Assembly (NCBI GenBank): GCA_964533265.1
Contig: CAZHJW010000001.1
Span: 86,750-150,749 of the forward strand
Reading direction: 5' to 3'
Source: UBA1100 sp964533265
GTDB lineage: Bacteria > Verrucomicrobiota > Verrucomicrobiia > Limisphaerales > UBA1100
Length of the DNA: 64,000 nt
A program made the translations under genes and the position numbers. A model generated the notes under the pieces. That model saw only the letters and a program-made list of their open reading frames with translations. It did no database searches and was not told where the DNA came from. Below, in pieces: positions 46,801 through 55,166 of this stretch; positions within the stretch are counted from its first letter, which is position 1; each line of letters opens with the position of its first letter.

Positions 46801-48004
46801 TTAACGACCAAGCTTTCCCCTTAGCCGATAACCGGTCATTATCATGTGTTTCGCTGTAATGAATCAACGTGCCGACACTCGCGCTTTGAGAATGTGCATG
46901 ATCCAAATACGCAGCGACTCTTGGCCCATCATATTCTTGAAATAGCTCTGAATAAGCCCACTGCATTCCCCCACGTGTTAATAAACCTGAAGTATCATCC
47001 CATCCTCCCCCTAATCCCTCGAGAAGAAAAATAGTGTTAGGAAATTCCTCGCGTACGCGAGCAATAATGTAACGCCAAACAGGCATAGGAACCTTGTAGC
47101 CGGCATCACAACGAAACCCATCCACACCGCGTCGGCACCATGTAAGAAAAGCCTCCGCCAAATGTTCCCATAGACCACTATGATTGGGGTCTAACTCCAC
47201 AAGATCCCCCCATGTCACTCCCCACGCCCCAGGGCTAGCGAAATCTCCATTGGGCTCGCGCAGGAACCATTCTGGGTGTTCATTCTGTAACGTGCTCCCC
47301 CATCCCGTGTGGTTTATGACTAAATCAACAAACACCTGAGCTCCATATCCATGAGCGGCATCAGTTAATTCACAGAACTGCTCCACGCCGGTGGTGCGCT
47401 TATCAAATTCAACCAAAGCCGGATCGATCGAAGTAAGATCCCCGCTAGCATAAGGACTTCCAAATCGGCCCATTCGAGCATAAGTCGTAGGCGTCGGCCC
47501 CACGGGAAGTAAATGAAGTATTCGGCACCCAAGTTTTTCGATTATATGAGGCAAATCTGATTTAAGTGAACGGAATGTCCCACTAGGAGGAATAACAGTA
47601 TATGCCTGTTCATCCAAAGAATTGACACTCTTATCATTCGTCTGAGAAACAGTGTCATTAAGAGTCTTATTAGGTCCAAACATCCTGGGGAAAGCACAAT
47701 AAATAGTGTTAGCCGTACGACAAGAATCAGGCTGAACTGACAGACCTATATTTTCCCCCTCGGGCCAAAATTGCCCTCCTTCAGTATCACAGGCATAAGC
47801 TTTTGACTGAAAAAACCCCACCTCTGATAACGCAAATACAACCTCCCACTCATCGCCCACCTTGGTCATGGGAACATCGCGCCACCCTCTTTCCAGCTGA
47901 ATCTTAGGTTCTTGAATTGACCGAATCACCCCCTGACGCAGCTCTTTTGCCCTGCCAATATTCGTGCGGAGAAAGGCCCGGTGACCATTGGGGACATTAT
48001 TTAT
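43877..48004 (-). CDS. Bifunctional GH13 amylase/glycogen-debranching enzyme, 5' end in gap
   Basis: At least 1375 residues. An N-terminal portion holds all four GH13 regions (VFVDLVINHTG, GVDGFRCDAG, FLLEGLGG, SETHDND), and the C-terminal third is an amylo-alpha-1,6-glucosidase domain (VIAGYPWFLDWGRDTF). Together they would degrade branched alpha-glucan. A GTG at 47929 is not the real start: the frame stays open for 25 more codons to the N run, with family-like sequence (GHRAFLRTNIGRA). The gene is therefore partial. Confidence 0.9.
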   Translation of the reverse strand: MNNVPNGHRAFLRTNIGRAKELRQGVIRSIQEPKIQLERGWRDVPMTKVGDEWEVVFALSEVGFFQSKAYACDTEGGQFWPEGENIGLSVQPDSCRTANTIYCAFPRMFGPNKTLNDTVSQTNDKSVNSLDEQAYTVIPPSGTFRSLKSDLPHIIEKLGCRILHLLPVGPTPTTYARMGRFGSPYASGDLTSIDPALVEFDKRTTGVEQFCELTDAAHGYGAQVFVDLVINHTGWGSTLQNEHPEWFLREPNGDFASPGAWGVTWGDLVELDPNHSGLWEHLAEAFLTWCRRGVDGFRCDAGYKVPMPVWRYIIARVREEFPNTIFLLEGLGGGWDDTSGLLTRGGMQWAYSELFQEYDGPRVAAYLDHAHSQSASVGTLIHYSETHDNDRLSAKGKAWSLMRNRLCALSSVTGGYGFTNGVEWLAQERVNVHSARGLNWGAEENIVKELSQLNGLLSSHPCFFDGATLSRISGDESPVYALRRVSFDSTRELLILANTDEKLSRKFTYKGEGLMDLISGQKVESNDGTITLNPSQVLCLSREGDSDCKDLTYAIKRSQAAWALQSLSHRFEPEEIGKLSWRQLADAAARDPEGFISSITYAQSVEDVVEAMHSGFQMERYPLLSIWRSTDISRVLPLPSDHWLLVTDPKPFRVSFGLEHAESVQMDEGHVAAFSPDNCIGDHSITLRRLQENAFPYKGLIRRLPDTPLEERVEIDSIRSQCTETGRSSVLLTNGKGAMARMAVDLGRIESKYDCLLGANLHGESPVDRHIFAKCVRAWAVADGLITPLNIDNLLEFQPQPSARWKFLVSAGDGRAVEVELVAEMVEGKNITQLFFSRPDVKPVKGRALEEGKAFSLSVRIDIEDRNFHSETHLDTEAEQYFINHLSHNDCSFTFKPDENKRLKVASNEAVFHSELEWRCGVSHPLEASRGQSEEGDACSPGWFEVPLEPGRSASIQVSAEPECEGHVPFSELASLTQDYGSRLKRALGQFIVQRGNGRTVIAGYPWFLDWGRDTFITARGLLSAGWRKEVIEIVRTFARMERGGTLPNSLNGNNDSNRETSDAPLWFSLVVEELGGDCLEIDVGENRSLAEVLISIGHGYRNGTENGVSMDPESGLIWSPSHYTWMDTNYPAGTPREGYPVEIQALWIRLLNQLERLEPNKGWRQLSEQAVTSLYKLYADTECPWISDNLQAESGGMAIKAARDSSLRPNALIAIALGVIGGPLAQRTVLAAKNYLVVPGAIRTLAPLKVELPLEVRDVHGQLLNDPLRPYWGTYQGEEDARRKPAYHNGTAWGWPFPIFCEALVKAWNGSAEAVEAARSYLLSTEPLMDEGCLGQLPEIIDGDAPHIQRGCDAQAWSVSEALRVWNFLEEYEE

Positions 48005-48104
48005 NNNNNNNNNNNNNNNNNNNNNNNNNNNNNNNNNNNNNNNNNNNNNNNNNNNNNNNNNNNNNNNNNNNNNNNNNNNNNNNNNNNNNNNNNNNNNNNN
48101 NNNN
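48005..48104. other. Assembly gap of 100 N
   Basis: Exactly 100 undetermined bases, the conventional scaffold spacer, so true size is unknown. It hides the 5' end of the debranching enzyme and whatever lies before the ahcY 3' end. Confidence 0.99.
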
Positions 48105-48114
48105 CGCCTTAAGA

Positions 48115-49554
48115 TTAATACCTGTAATGCTCAGGTTTATAGGGGCCGTCAACAGACACACCAATATATTCAGCCTGTTCATCTGAAAGCCTTGTGAGCT
48201 TGGCTCCCAACTTGCCAAGATGTAAACGAGCTACCTCTTCATCAAGTTCTTTGCTTAAGCGGTATACACTGATCTTTCTGTCAGGGTTATTTCGGATATC
48301 AATCTGAGCAATAGTTTGATTTGTAAAACTATTGGACATCACGAAACTCGGATGGCCAGTCGCGCAGCCAAGATTGATTAAGCGACCTTCAGCAAGAAGA
48401 TAAATAGAATGTCCGTCAGGGAAGGAATAACGCGTGACAGGCCCACCCGGTATAGAATCATCTTTGATAACCTCTCGGGTGACTCCATCTATCTCCTCTA
48501 GTGCAGATACCTGAATTTCATTATCAAAATGGCCAATATTACAGACAATGGCCTGATCTTTCATGCGGGCCATATGGTCAGCGGTAATGATATCCTTATT
48601 GCCGGTTGTGGTGACATATATATCAGCCACAGGCAACGCATTCTCAATAGTTGTGACTTCATATCCAGCCATACAGGCTTGAAGAGCGCAAATTGGATCT
48701 ATTTCTGAAACCATTACTCGGGCGCGTTCATTTGCCAAAGATTCCGATGAACCTTTACCGACATCCCCGTATCCGCAAACCATGGCAACCTTCCCGGAAA
48801 TCAAAACATCTAAGGCACGCTTAATGCCATCTACTAGAGAGTGCCGACACCCATACACATTATCGAACTTGGACTTGGTCACCGAATCATTCACGTTCAC
48901 CGCTTGAAAAAGAAGCTCCCCTCGTTCTTCCATCTGCAGCAACCTGTGTACTCCAGTTGTCGTTTCTTCAGAAACCCCGGTAATCGCATTTGCTACCGGA
49001 GCCCAATGTCCCGGCTTATCAAGTTGAACCTTTTTGAGAAGATTCTTAATGACCTGTTCCTCTTCACTCTCCGAATCGCTATCCACCCAATCACTTCCAT
49101 TCTCCAACTCGACACCTTTATGAATTAAAAGCGTTGCATCCCCTCCGTCATCTACAATCTGGTCCGGCCCAGTACCATCAGGCCAAGTAAGCGCTTGAAA
49201 GGTGCAGTCCCAATATTCATCCAAAGTTTCCCCCTTCCAGGCAAAAACAGGCACCCCCGCCTCTGCAATCGCTGCCGCAGCGTGATCTTGTGTAGAAAAA
49301 ATATTGCATGAACACCAACGAACATCCGCACCCAGCTCAATTAAGGTCTCGATTAAAACAGCGGTCTGAATTGTCATATGCAATGATCCCATGATCTTAA
49401 CCCCAGACAAAGGCCTTGAAGGACCGTACTTTTCACGCGTAGCCATGAGGCCGGGCATTTCCTTTTCAGCGATCGCAATTTCTTTACGCCCAAATTCCGC
49501 CAAATTAATATCCCTGACCTTGTAATCCGTTTCGTGTTCCATAATTGTTGTCAT
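48115..49554 (-). CDS. ahcY: Adenosylhomocysteinase
   Basis: A 479-residue NAD-dependent enzyme that splits SAH into adenosine and homocysteine, relieving inhibition of methyltransferases. NAD fold VCGYGDVGKGS and substrate motifs MTIQTAVLIETL, CNIFSTQDHAAA and NIGHFDNEI are complete, ending with the conserved GPYKPEHYRY tail. It follows metK after 14 nt, a SAM-cycle operon. Confidence 0.97.
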   Translation of the reverse strand: MTTIMEHETDYKVRDINLAEFGRKEIAIAEKEMPGLMATREKYGPSRPLSGVKIMGSLHMTIQTAVLIETLIELGADVRWCSCNIFSTQDHAAAAIAEAGVPVFAWKGETLDEYWDCTFQALTWPDGTGPDQIVDDGGDATLLIHKGVELENGSDWVDSDSESEEEQVIKNLLKKVQLDKPGHWAPVANAITGVSEETTTGVHRLLQMEERGELLFQAVNVNDSVTKSKFDNVYGCRHSLVDGIKRALDVLISGKVAMVCGYGDVGKGSSESLANERARVMVSEIDPICALQACMAGYEVTTIENALPVADIYVTTTGNKDIITADHMARMKDQAIVCNIGHFDNEIQVSALEEIDGVTREVIKDDSIPGGPVTRYSFPDGHSIYLLAEGRLINLGCATGHPSFVMSNSFTNQTIAQIDIRNNPDRKISVYRLSKELDEEVARLHLGKLGAKLTRLSDEQAEYIGVSVDGPYKPEHYRY

Positions 49555-49568
49555 TACTATTATTAACC

Positions 49569-50741
49569 CTATTTAACAGCCCGCAAAAGAGCGGCAACTT
49601 TATCGATTTTTTCCCACGTTATATCCTTATGAATTTTTCCAAAATGGCCATAGTTGGTGGTGAGTGAGTATATTGGTCGCAGCAGTTTAAGCTGTTTAAC
49701 GATATCTGCTGGCTTAAACTTAAACACCTTATTCACTGCCCTAACAATTTTGGCTTCTGACACCTGGTTTGTCCCAAAGGTATCCACATGAACCGACACA
49801 GGTTTTGGATAACCGATTGCATAAGCAAACTGCAATTCGCACCGAGACGCTAACCCAGCAGCGACAATATTCTTGGCGACATATCTACCCATGTAGGCTG
49901 CACTGCGATCTACTTTACTGGGGTCCTTCCCGCTAAAGGCACCACCACCATGCCTCCCCATTCCCCCGTAAGTATCAACGATAATTTTGCGCCCGGTTAA
50001 CCCACTATCACCTTCAGGCCCTCCGGTGACAAAACGACCCGTTGGGTTAATTAATATTTGAGTATTTCGAGAAAACATTTTCTTGGGAATCACTTTCTCA
50101 ATAACCTGTTTGGTTATAAAGTTACGGATAGTCTTGTTGGTAACATTGGCTGCATGCTGGGTAGAAACGACTACATTAGTGATTTCAACGGGCACATTTT
50201 CAACATATTTTACCGACACTTGAGTCTTTGCATCAGGTCGCAACCAATCAACCTCCCCTGACTTGCGTAGCTTGGTTAATCGTCGTCCAAGTCGATGCGA
50301 AAACATTATTGGAGCCGGCATCAATTCGGGCGTTTCATCGCAAGCGTAGCCAAACATTAGTCCTTGATCTCCAGCTCCTTGTTCAGCTGTGGCCTTGCCC
50401 GTCGCCTTTCTTGCGTCTACTCCCTGCGCTATATCTGGACTCTGGGCTGTGAGATAATTATTAATAAAAACCTTATCAGCGTGAAAAACGTCATCCTCAT
50501 TAACGTAACCAATTCCGCGAATTGCCCTTCTGATTATTTGCTCGTAATCAAATCTGGCCTTCGTTGTGATCTCACCTCCCACACAAACGACGTTGCTTTT
50601 TACTAAAGTTTCACACGCTACCCGGCTATTTCGATCCTGATCTAAGCACGCATCAAGAATAGCATCACTAATCGTATCAGAAACCTTATCGGGATGACCT
50701 TCTCCAACAGATTCGGATGAAAAAATGTAACTTTTAGCCAT
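49569..50741 (-). CDS. metK: S-adenosylmethionine synthetase
   Basis: A 390-residue enzyme making SAM from ATP and methionine. Signatures: SEGHPDKVSD-type start (GEGHPDKVSDTISDAILD), GAGDQGLMFGYA and GGGAFSGKDPSKVDRSAAY. It is the first gene of the metK-ahcY operon, divergent from the SahR-like regulator across an 88-nt region containing a palindrome. No SAM riboswitch was recognised. Confidence 0.97.
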   Translation of the reverse strand: MAKSYIFSSESVGEGHPDKVSDTISDAILDACLDQDRNSRVACETLVKSNVVCVGGEITTKARFDYEQIIRRAIRGIGYVNEDDVFHADKVFINNYLTAQSPDIAQGVDARKATGKATAEQGAGDQGLMFGYACDETPELMPAPIMFSHRLGRRLTKLRKSGEVDWLRPDAKTQVSVKYVENVPVEITNVVVSTQHAANVTNKTIRNFITKQVIEKVIPKKMFSRNTQILINPTGRFVTGGPEGDSGLTGRKIIVDTYGGMGRHGGGAFSGKDPSKVDRSAAYMGRYVAKNIVAAGLASRCELQFAYAIGYPKPVSVHVDTFGTNQVSEAKIVRAVNKVFKFKPADIVKQLKLLRPIYSLTTNYGHFGKIHKDITWEKIDKVAALLRAVK

Positions 50742-50780
50742 ATGTACTCTGAATGATCAATTTCATATTGACGTATCCGG

Positions 50781-50806
50781 ATTTGAAGATATTAAATATT
50801 TCAAAT
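50781..50806. promoter_or_regulatory. Candidate operator palindrome between metK and the SahR-like gene
   Basis: Perfect 7-bp arms ATTTGAA (50781-50787) and TTCAAAT (50800-50806) flank a 12-nt AT-rich spacer centred on TTAA. The 26-bp palindrome is 39 nt from the metK ATG and 23 nt from the regulator ATG, where it could control both genes. Confidence 0.6.
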
Positions 50807-50829
50807 TGGTCAAATCAAAAGTCTCCTCA

Positions 50830-51759
50830 ATGAGTCAGATTCTCAAATACCTCAAAGCCTTAAGTGATAATACCCGAATTAGGCTTATTGCCCTCCTTTC
50901 GCTTGAGGAGCTTTCTGTAAACGAACTCCAGCAGATCACTGGATTGGGACAATCTCGAATTTCCACTCATCTTGGTATTTTGCAAGATGCCAACCTTATC
51001 GACTTCCGTAAAGATGGTAAAAAGTCGGTGTACAAGATTAATCCTAATACTTCTGATTCCGCGATACAGGCTGTTGAGCTAGCCATTAAAGGGGCAAAAG
51101 AAAATGACTTCCACGTAGAGGATAAAAGGAACCTCAAACGAATTGTCGAGAAACGAGACGATCAAACTCACATCTACTTTAATCAGGTTGCTGGAAGATT
51201 TGATCAGAAATATGGCCCAGGCAGATCGTGGCAGGCACTCGGTCAACTTTTGCTCCGACTGATTCCCCCTCTGGATATCGCAGATCTGGGTTCCGGAGAA
51301 GGACTTGTGGGCGAACTTCTTGCCCGTAACGCACGTAAAGTAATTTGTGTGGATAACTCAAAAAAAATTGTGCAATTTGGCCAACGTAAAGCTAAACGTG
51401 CTGGCCTCAAAAATATACAATTCATACATGGAGACATCGAATCTCTCCCGCTTAAAGCGAAAAGCGTAGATGTCGCCTTGTTCAGCCATGCCTTGCACCA
51501 CGCGCGAAGCCCAGAAAAAGCTTTGTCAGAAGCGTTCCGCATACTACGACCCGACGGACGACTTATAGTTTTAGATCTATTGGAGCATCAGTTTGAAAAT
51601 GCCAAAAAACTATACGGAGATCACTGGCTGGGCTTTCCAAAGAATACGTTACACGAATGGGCGGAAAATGCTGGGTTCACGAATTCCTTGATCACTGAAG
51701 CAGCGCGTGAAGAAGAACCTCCGCATTTCGTCACACTATTATTGGTCGCCCAAAAATAA
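50830..51759 (+). CDS. ArsR-type HTH fused to SAM-binding methyltransferase domain (SahR-like)
   Basis: 309 residues. An ArsR winged helix (about 1-80: YLKALSDNTRIRLIALL, GQSRISTHLGILQDANLI) joins a class I methyltransferase fold with motif I IADLGSGEG at about 150 and a FSHALHHARSP segment. SahR in Proteobacteria has this architecture, binds SAH and represses methionine-cycle genes. Divergence from metK-ahcY supports the same role here. Start ATG 50830 keeps the palindrome outside the gene, although an upstream TTG at 50806 is open. A methyltransferase enzyme with its own HTH is the alternative. Confidence 0.8.
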   Translation: MSQILKYLKALSDNTRIRLIALLSLEELSVNELQQITGLGQSRISTHLGILQDANLIDFRKDGKKSVYKINPNTSDSAIQAVELAIKGAKENDFHVEDKRNLKRIVEKRDDQTHIYFNQVAGRFDQKYGPGRSWQALGQLLLRLIPPLDIADLGSGEGLVGELLARNARKVICVDNSKKIVQFGQRKAKRAGLKNIQFIHGDIESLPLKAKSVDVALFSHALHHARSPEKALSEAFRILRPDGRLIVLDLLEHQFENAKKLYGDHWLGFPKNTLHEWAENAGFTNSLITEAAREEEPPHFVTLLLVAQK

Positions 51760-53103
51760 TTAACTCAATCCCTTGAGGCGTCCCGAGCTGTCCCCCAGAC
51801 GATCAGTAGGTGCTCCAAATATATCAAGCATGGTGAGGAATAAATTAGCCATTGGGGTATGCCTCGGATACACCAAGTGACGACCCGTTTTCACCGCGCC
51901 ATTGCCCTTGCCAGCCAATATAACTGGTAAATCATAATGGGTATGACGGTTCCCATCGCCAATGGCGCCGCCATATATGACCATTGAATGATCCAGTAAA
52001 GTTCCATCTCCTTCTTTGATTGATTTTAACCTGCCCAAAAAGTGAGCAAGCAGGGCGCAATGATATCTATTAATTTTGGCTAGGGCCGCAACCTTTTCGG
52101 AGTTATTGCCATGATGTGAAATACTATGATGCCCATGCCTCACTCCAAGATTGGGATAACTGCGATTGTCACCATCGTGAGCCAATAAATAAGACGCAAT
52201 CCTAGTCGTATCAGTTTGGAACGCAAGAGCCATCATATCACCCATAAGCTTCACATGTTCACCAAAATCTCCGGGCTTGCCCATTGGCTTTGAAAAACCC
52301 TTGGGCAACTCTGATTTTGATTTAGATGCGGACTCAACCCGCTTTTCAATTTCTCTAACCGACTCAAGATATTCATTCAGCTTGCGCTTATCGGTGTAGC
52401 CGAGCCTACCCTCAAGCTGCTTAGCATCCGCCAATGCAAAATCCAAAACACTTTTTCTCAGAATATTCCGGCGCTGGCTGGCCTCATCTGCCTCCTTTTT
52501 TGATCCCCCGGCAAATAAGCGATTGAATACAGCTTGGGGGTTGGATTCGGGGGGTAAAGGGGTTGTGTCATTTTTCCATGCCAAGTTAAACTGGTAAGCA
52601 CAACTGTAACCAGAGTCACATCTTCCACTCATTCGAGCCCCATCACTACTCAATTCCAATGAAGGCAACCGAGTTTGACTGCCTTGTTTCTGTGCCGCCA
52701 CCTGGTCCACCGATACTCCCAACCTGATATTCGCTCCACTTGTTTTACGCGCTTGGCATCCAGTTAAAAAAGTAGCGTTTGCGCGCGCATGATCTCCCGC
52801 CCCATCCCCATTAGCCTCTGCTTTCTCGTGGGCTAGACCGCTAAAAATAACCATATCTTTCCGGAAATCCGAAAGCGGCTCCAAAGTAGGTGAAAATTTA
52901 TAATCAGAACCATCCTCCGTAACATTCCATTTATTCTGAATGACTCCGTTTGGGATATAAATGAATGCCATTCTGGTTGGAAACTTAACAGAACCCGCTG
53001 CCATTGAACGCGAAGAGAACATGGCCTCCAGTGAGGGCAACGCTATCGCGGTTCCTAACCCCCTAAGAAATGTCCTTCTGGGTATCTGAATTCCTTTCCT
53101 CAT
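51760..53103 (-). CDS. DUF1552 family Tat-exported protein
   Basis: A 447-residue protein with a twin-arginine signal (RRTFLRGLG followed by a hydrophobic stretch) and the DUF1552 domain (IPNGVIQNKW; FLTGCQARKT; LGVRHGHHSISHHG). These proteins are abundant in Planctomycetes and Verrucomicrobia and almost always sit beside DUF1592-type cytochrome genes, as here (48-nt gap). Function is unknown. Its stop abuts that of the convergent SahR-like gene with no overlap. Confidence 0.9.
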   Translation of the reverse strand: MRKGIQIPRRTFLRGLGTAIALPSLEAMFSSRSMAAGSVKFPTRMAFIYIPNGVIQNKWNVTEDGSDYKFSPTLEPLSDFRKDMVIFSGLAHEKAEANGDGAGDHARANATFLTGCQARKTSGANIRLGVSVDQVAAQKQGSQTRLPSLELSSDGARMSGRCDSGYSCAYQFNLAWKNDTTPLPPESNPQAVFNRLFAGGSKKEADEASQRRNILRKSVLDFALADAKQLEGRLGYTDKRKLNEYLESVREIEKRVESASKSKSELPKGFSKPMGKPGDFGEHVKLMGDMMALAFQTDTTRIASYLLAHDGDNRSYPNLGVRHGHHSISHHGNNSEKVAALAKINRYHCALLAHFLGRLKSIKEGDGTLLDHSMVIYGGAIGDGNRHTHYDLPVILAGKGNGAVKTGRHLVYPRHTPMANLFLTMLDIFGAPTDRLGDSSGRLKGLS

Positions 53104-53151
53104 AACCTATAAGACGTATGATAGTTGAAAACAGCTCAAAAAACAAGCCGT

Positions 53152-55050
53152 CTAATTCCCTGATTCTCCTCGCTTCATGTCGAAAGGTAAACTTTTAACA
53201 ATACCCAAAATTAACTCATCATGACGATATTCGGCACTCTTTAGTCGCTTTACCATCCGATCAACAACTTTTTCATCATAAAACTCCAATCCACGCCCCA
53301 AGGCGTAAACCAACATATTCTTCGTTAAATTCTCTATATATAGATCAGTTTTCTTGCCAGCAATAATACGTTGCAAATCCCTGAAATCCTTAAATTTTTC
53401 TCCTGAATCAAGAATGCCGCTCGCATCAATTTTATTCCCATTATCTAATAATCGGAAACGACCTATGGCATCATAATTCTCAAGCGCAAAACCAATAGGG
53501 TCCATCTTCTCGTGACAAGAGGCACAAACCACATTAGAACGATGCTGAATCATTCTTTCCCTAAGAGATTCACTTTCACCTCCCGCATCCTCAAGACTGG
53601 GCATATTGGGTGGTGGTGATGGCGGCGGGCTTCCTAGGATGTTTTCCAGCACATACTTTCCTCTTTTTACAATTGAGGTGCGGTTAGGATCACTGGTGAT
53701 AGTCAGTATACTTCCATGCCCAAGAATCCCACGACGCTGAACGCTCTTTAAAGAAACTAATCTAAACTCAGGCCCTTGCACATTTTTTATCTGATAATGA
53801 GATGCTAAACGTTCGTTAATAAATGAATAATCGGCACTTAAAAGCTCCATAATGCTCAGATTATTTTTCAGCACATGAGAGTAAAGTAACTGTGTTTCTT
53901 TCCTCATATCATCTCTCAACTCTACTGTATATGTGGGGAAAAGTTTCTTGTCGGGCCTGTATACATCCAAATTACGCAACTCCAACCATTGCCCAGTAAA
54001 ATCCTTAACTAAACCGTCTGCCAATTTATCACGGAGCATCCGTTTGACCTGCCTGTCGATTTGCTTGCGAAGATCACCTTTTTTTGCCAAGTCCAACAGA
54101 TGATCATCAGGCGTGCTCCTCCATAAAAAAAATGAAAGCCTAGAGGCCAATTCATATTCATTCAATCGCCTCATAGCCTTAGGATTGCTCGGAGCCCCAT
54201 CAAGCTCCCATCTAAATAGAAAGTGTGGAGACAGCAGTACAGCCGTCACTGCTACACGTATTCCTTCCTCAAACCCCCTCCCCTGATCCGACCCTCTCTT
54301 AACCAAGACCATCAAGCGATTGATCTCCAAGTCGGATACTTCACGTCGATAAGCGCGCCGCACAAATTTCCTAAGAAATGCTTCAGCAGCTCGCCTTCGG
54401 AAATGTCGCTCGATCGGATATTCGAAATATTTTTTTTGAAAATTCGTTAGTTTCTTTAAATCCTGAGGATCGCCATCCATTGGCAGAACAATCGCTCTAG
54501 CGGCAATCTCCTCAGCCGCATTTAAATATTTTTCTAGTAGTAAAGGCGATACAGTCAGAACATCTCCAATATTGTCAAACCCATGACCTGAATCATCTGC
54601 CGGGAAATCTTTTGCCGGCCTGAAATCGACCAGCATTAAATCACGGATTACGTTGTTGTATTCGATCCGGTTAAGGCGGCGCACCGTCACTCTTCCCGGA
54701 TCGGGTGGAGCCGATTGATAAAACGTATCGAGAGTATGGCGCGTCCATTCCTCCAGTAACTTTTGTTCGGAGCCAGGGAGTCGTTTTTTAGCTTCCTCCG
54801 GTGGCATTTTGCCGGCTGAAACAATTTTATTTAACTGCTCCCAAAGCCTGTAATCTTGCCGCACATCCTCTTCAGATTTATATTCATCAAGGGCCAAACC
54901 TCCTTTTTTCTGCCCATCGCCGTGGCATTTATAGCAGTATTCCTCAAGTATCGGGAGGATGTCCTTCTTGAACGAATACTTCAACACATCCGCTCCTTGA
55001 CATGTCGAAACAAACAACAGAACACCCCCCAATACCTGAATCCAATTCAT
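53152..55050 (-). CDS. Planctomycete-type cytochrome c / DUF1587-DUF1592-DUF1588-DUF1585 protein
   Basis: A 632-residue exported protein with a signal peptide (1-20), an N-terminal c-type heme motif CYKCH, then the series DUF1587 (LNRIEYNNVIRDL), DUF1595/1592 (central), DUF1588 and DUF1585 at the C-terminus. A second CASCH motif lies in DUF1588 (CASCHEKMDPIGFALENYD). Known only from PVC bacteria and relatives, presumably a redox partner in degradation of large substrates. It pairs with the DUF1552 gene. Confidence 0.9.
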   Translation of the reverse strand: MNWIQVLGGVLLFVSTCQGADVLKYSFKKDILPILEEYCYKCHGDGQKKGGLALDEYKSEEDVRQDYRLWEQLNKIVSAGKMPPEEAKKRLPGSEQKLLEEWTRHTLDTFYQSAPPDPGRVTVRRLNRIEYNNVIRDLMLVDFRPAKDFPADDSGHGFDNIGDVLTVSPLLLEKYLNAAEEIAARAIVLPMDGDPQDLKKLTNFQKKYFEYPIERHFRRRAAEAFLRKFVRRAYRREVSDLEINRLMVLVKRGSDQGRGFEEGIRVAVTAVLLSPHFLFRWELDGAPSNPKAMRRLNEYELASRLSFFLWRSTPDDHLLDLAKKGDLRKQIDRQVKRMLRDKLADGLVKDFTGQWLELRNLDVYRPDKKLFPTYTVELRDDMRKETQLLYSHVLKNNLSIMELLSADYSFINERLASHYQIKNVQGPEFRLVSLKSVQRRGILGHGSILTITSDPNRTSIVKRGKYVLENILGSPPPSPPPNMPSLEDAGGESESLRERMIQHRSNVVCASCHEKMDPIGFALENYDAIGRFRLLDNGNKIDASGILDSGEKFKDFRDLQRIIAGKKTDLYIENLTKNMLVYALGRGLEFYDEKVVDRMVKRLKSAEYRHDELILGIVKSLPFDMKRGESGN

Positions 55051-55116
55051 CTGTATAGCAGACCCCTGATTATTAACCTCTATTCAGATTGCCTAAATCA
55101 GCTCAAACATTTGCGC

Positions 55117-55145
55117 AAAAGCAAAGACTCGGTCAAAAACCCGAG
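55117..55145 (-). terminator. Possible terminator after the DUF3500 gene
   Basis: On the minus strand, CTCGG (55145-55141) and CCGAG (55132-55128) form a stem with an 8-nt loop, followed by TCTTTGCTTTT. It lies 20 to 50 nt after the DUF3500 stop and before the DUF1592 gene. The T-run is interrupted, so strength is uncertain. Confidence 0.45.
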
Positions 55146-55166
55146 CCCTGCTTAAACTGGACCTTC

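Noticed and set aside
50742..50829. SAM or SAH riboswitch ahead of metK
   Set aside because: The 88-nt divergent spacer is too short for the common SAM classes, and its only clear structure is the symmetrical operator-like palindrome.
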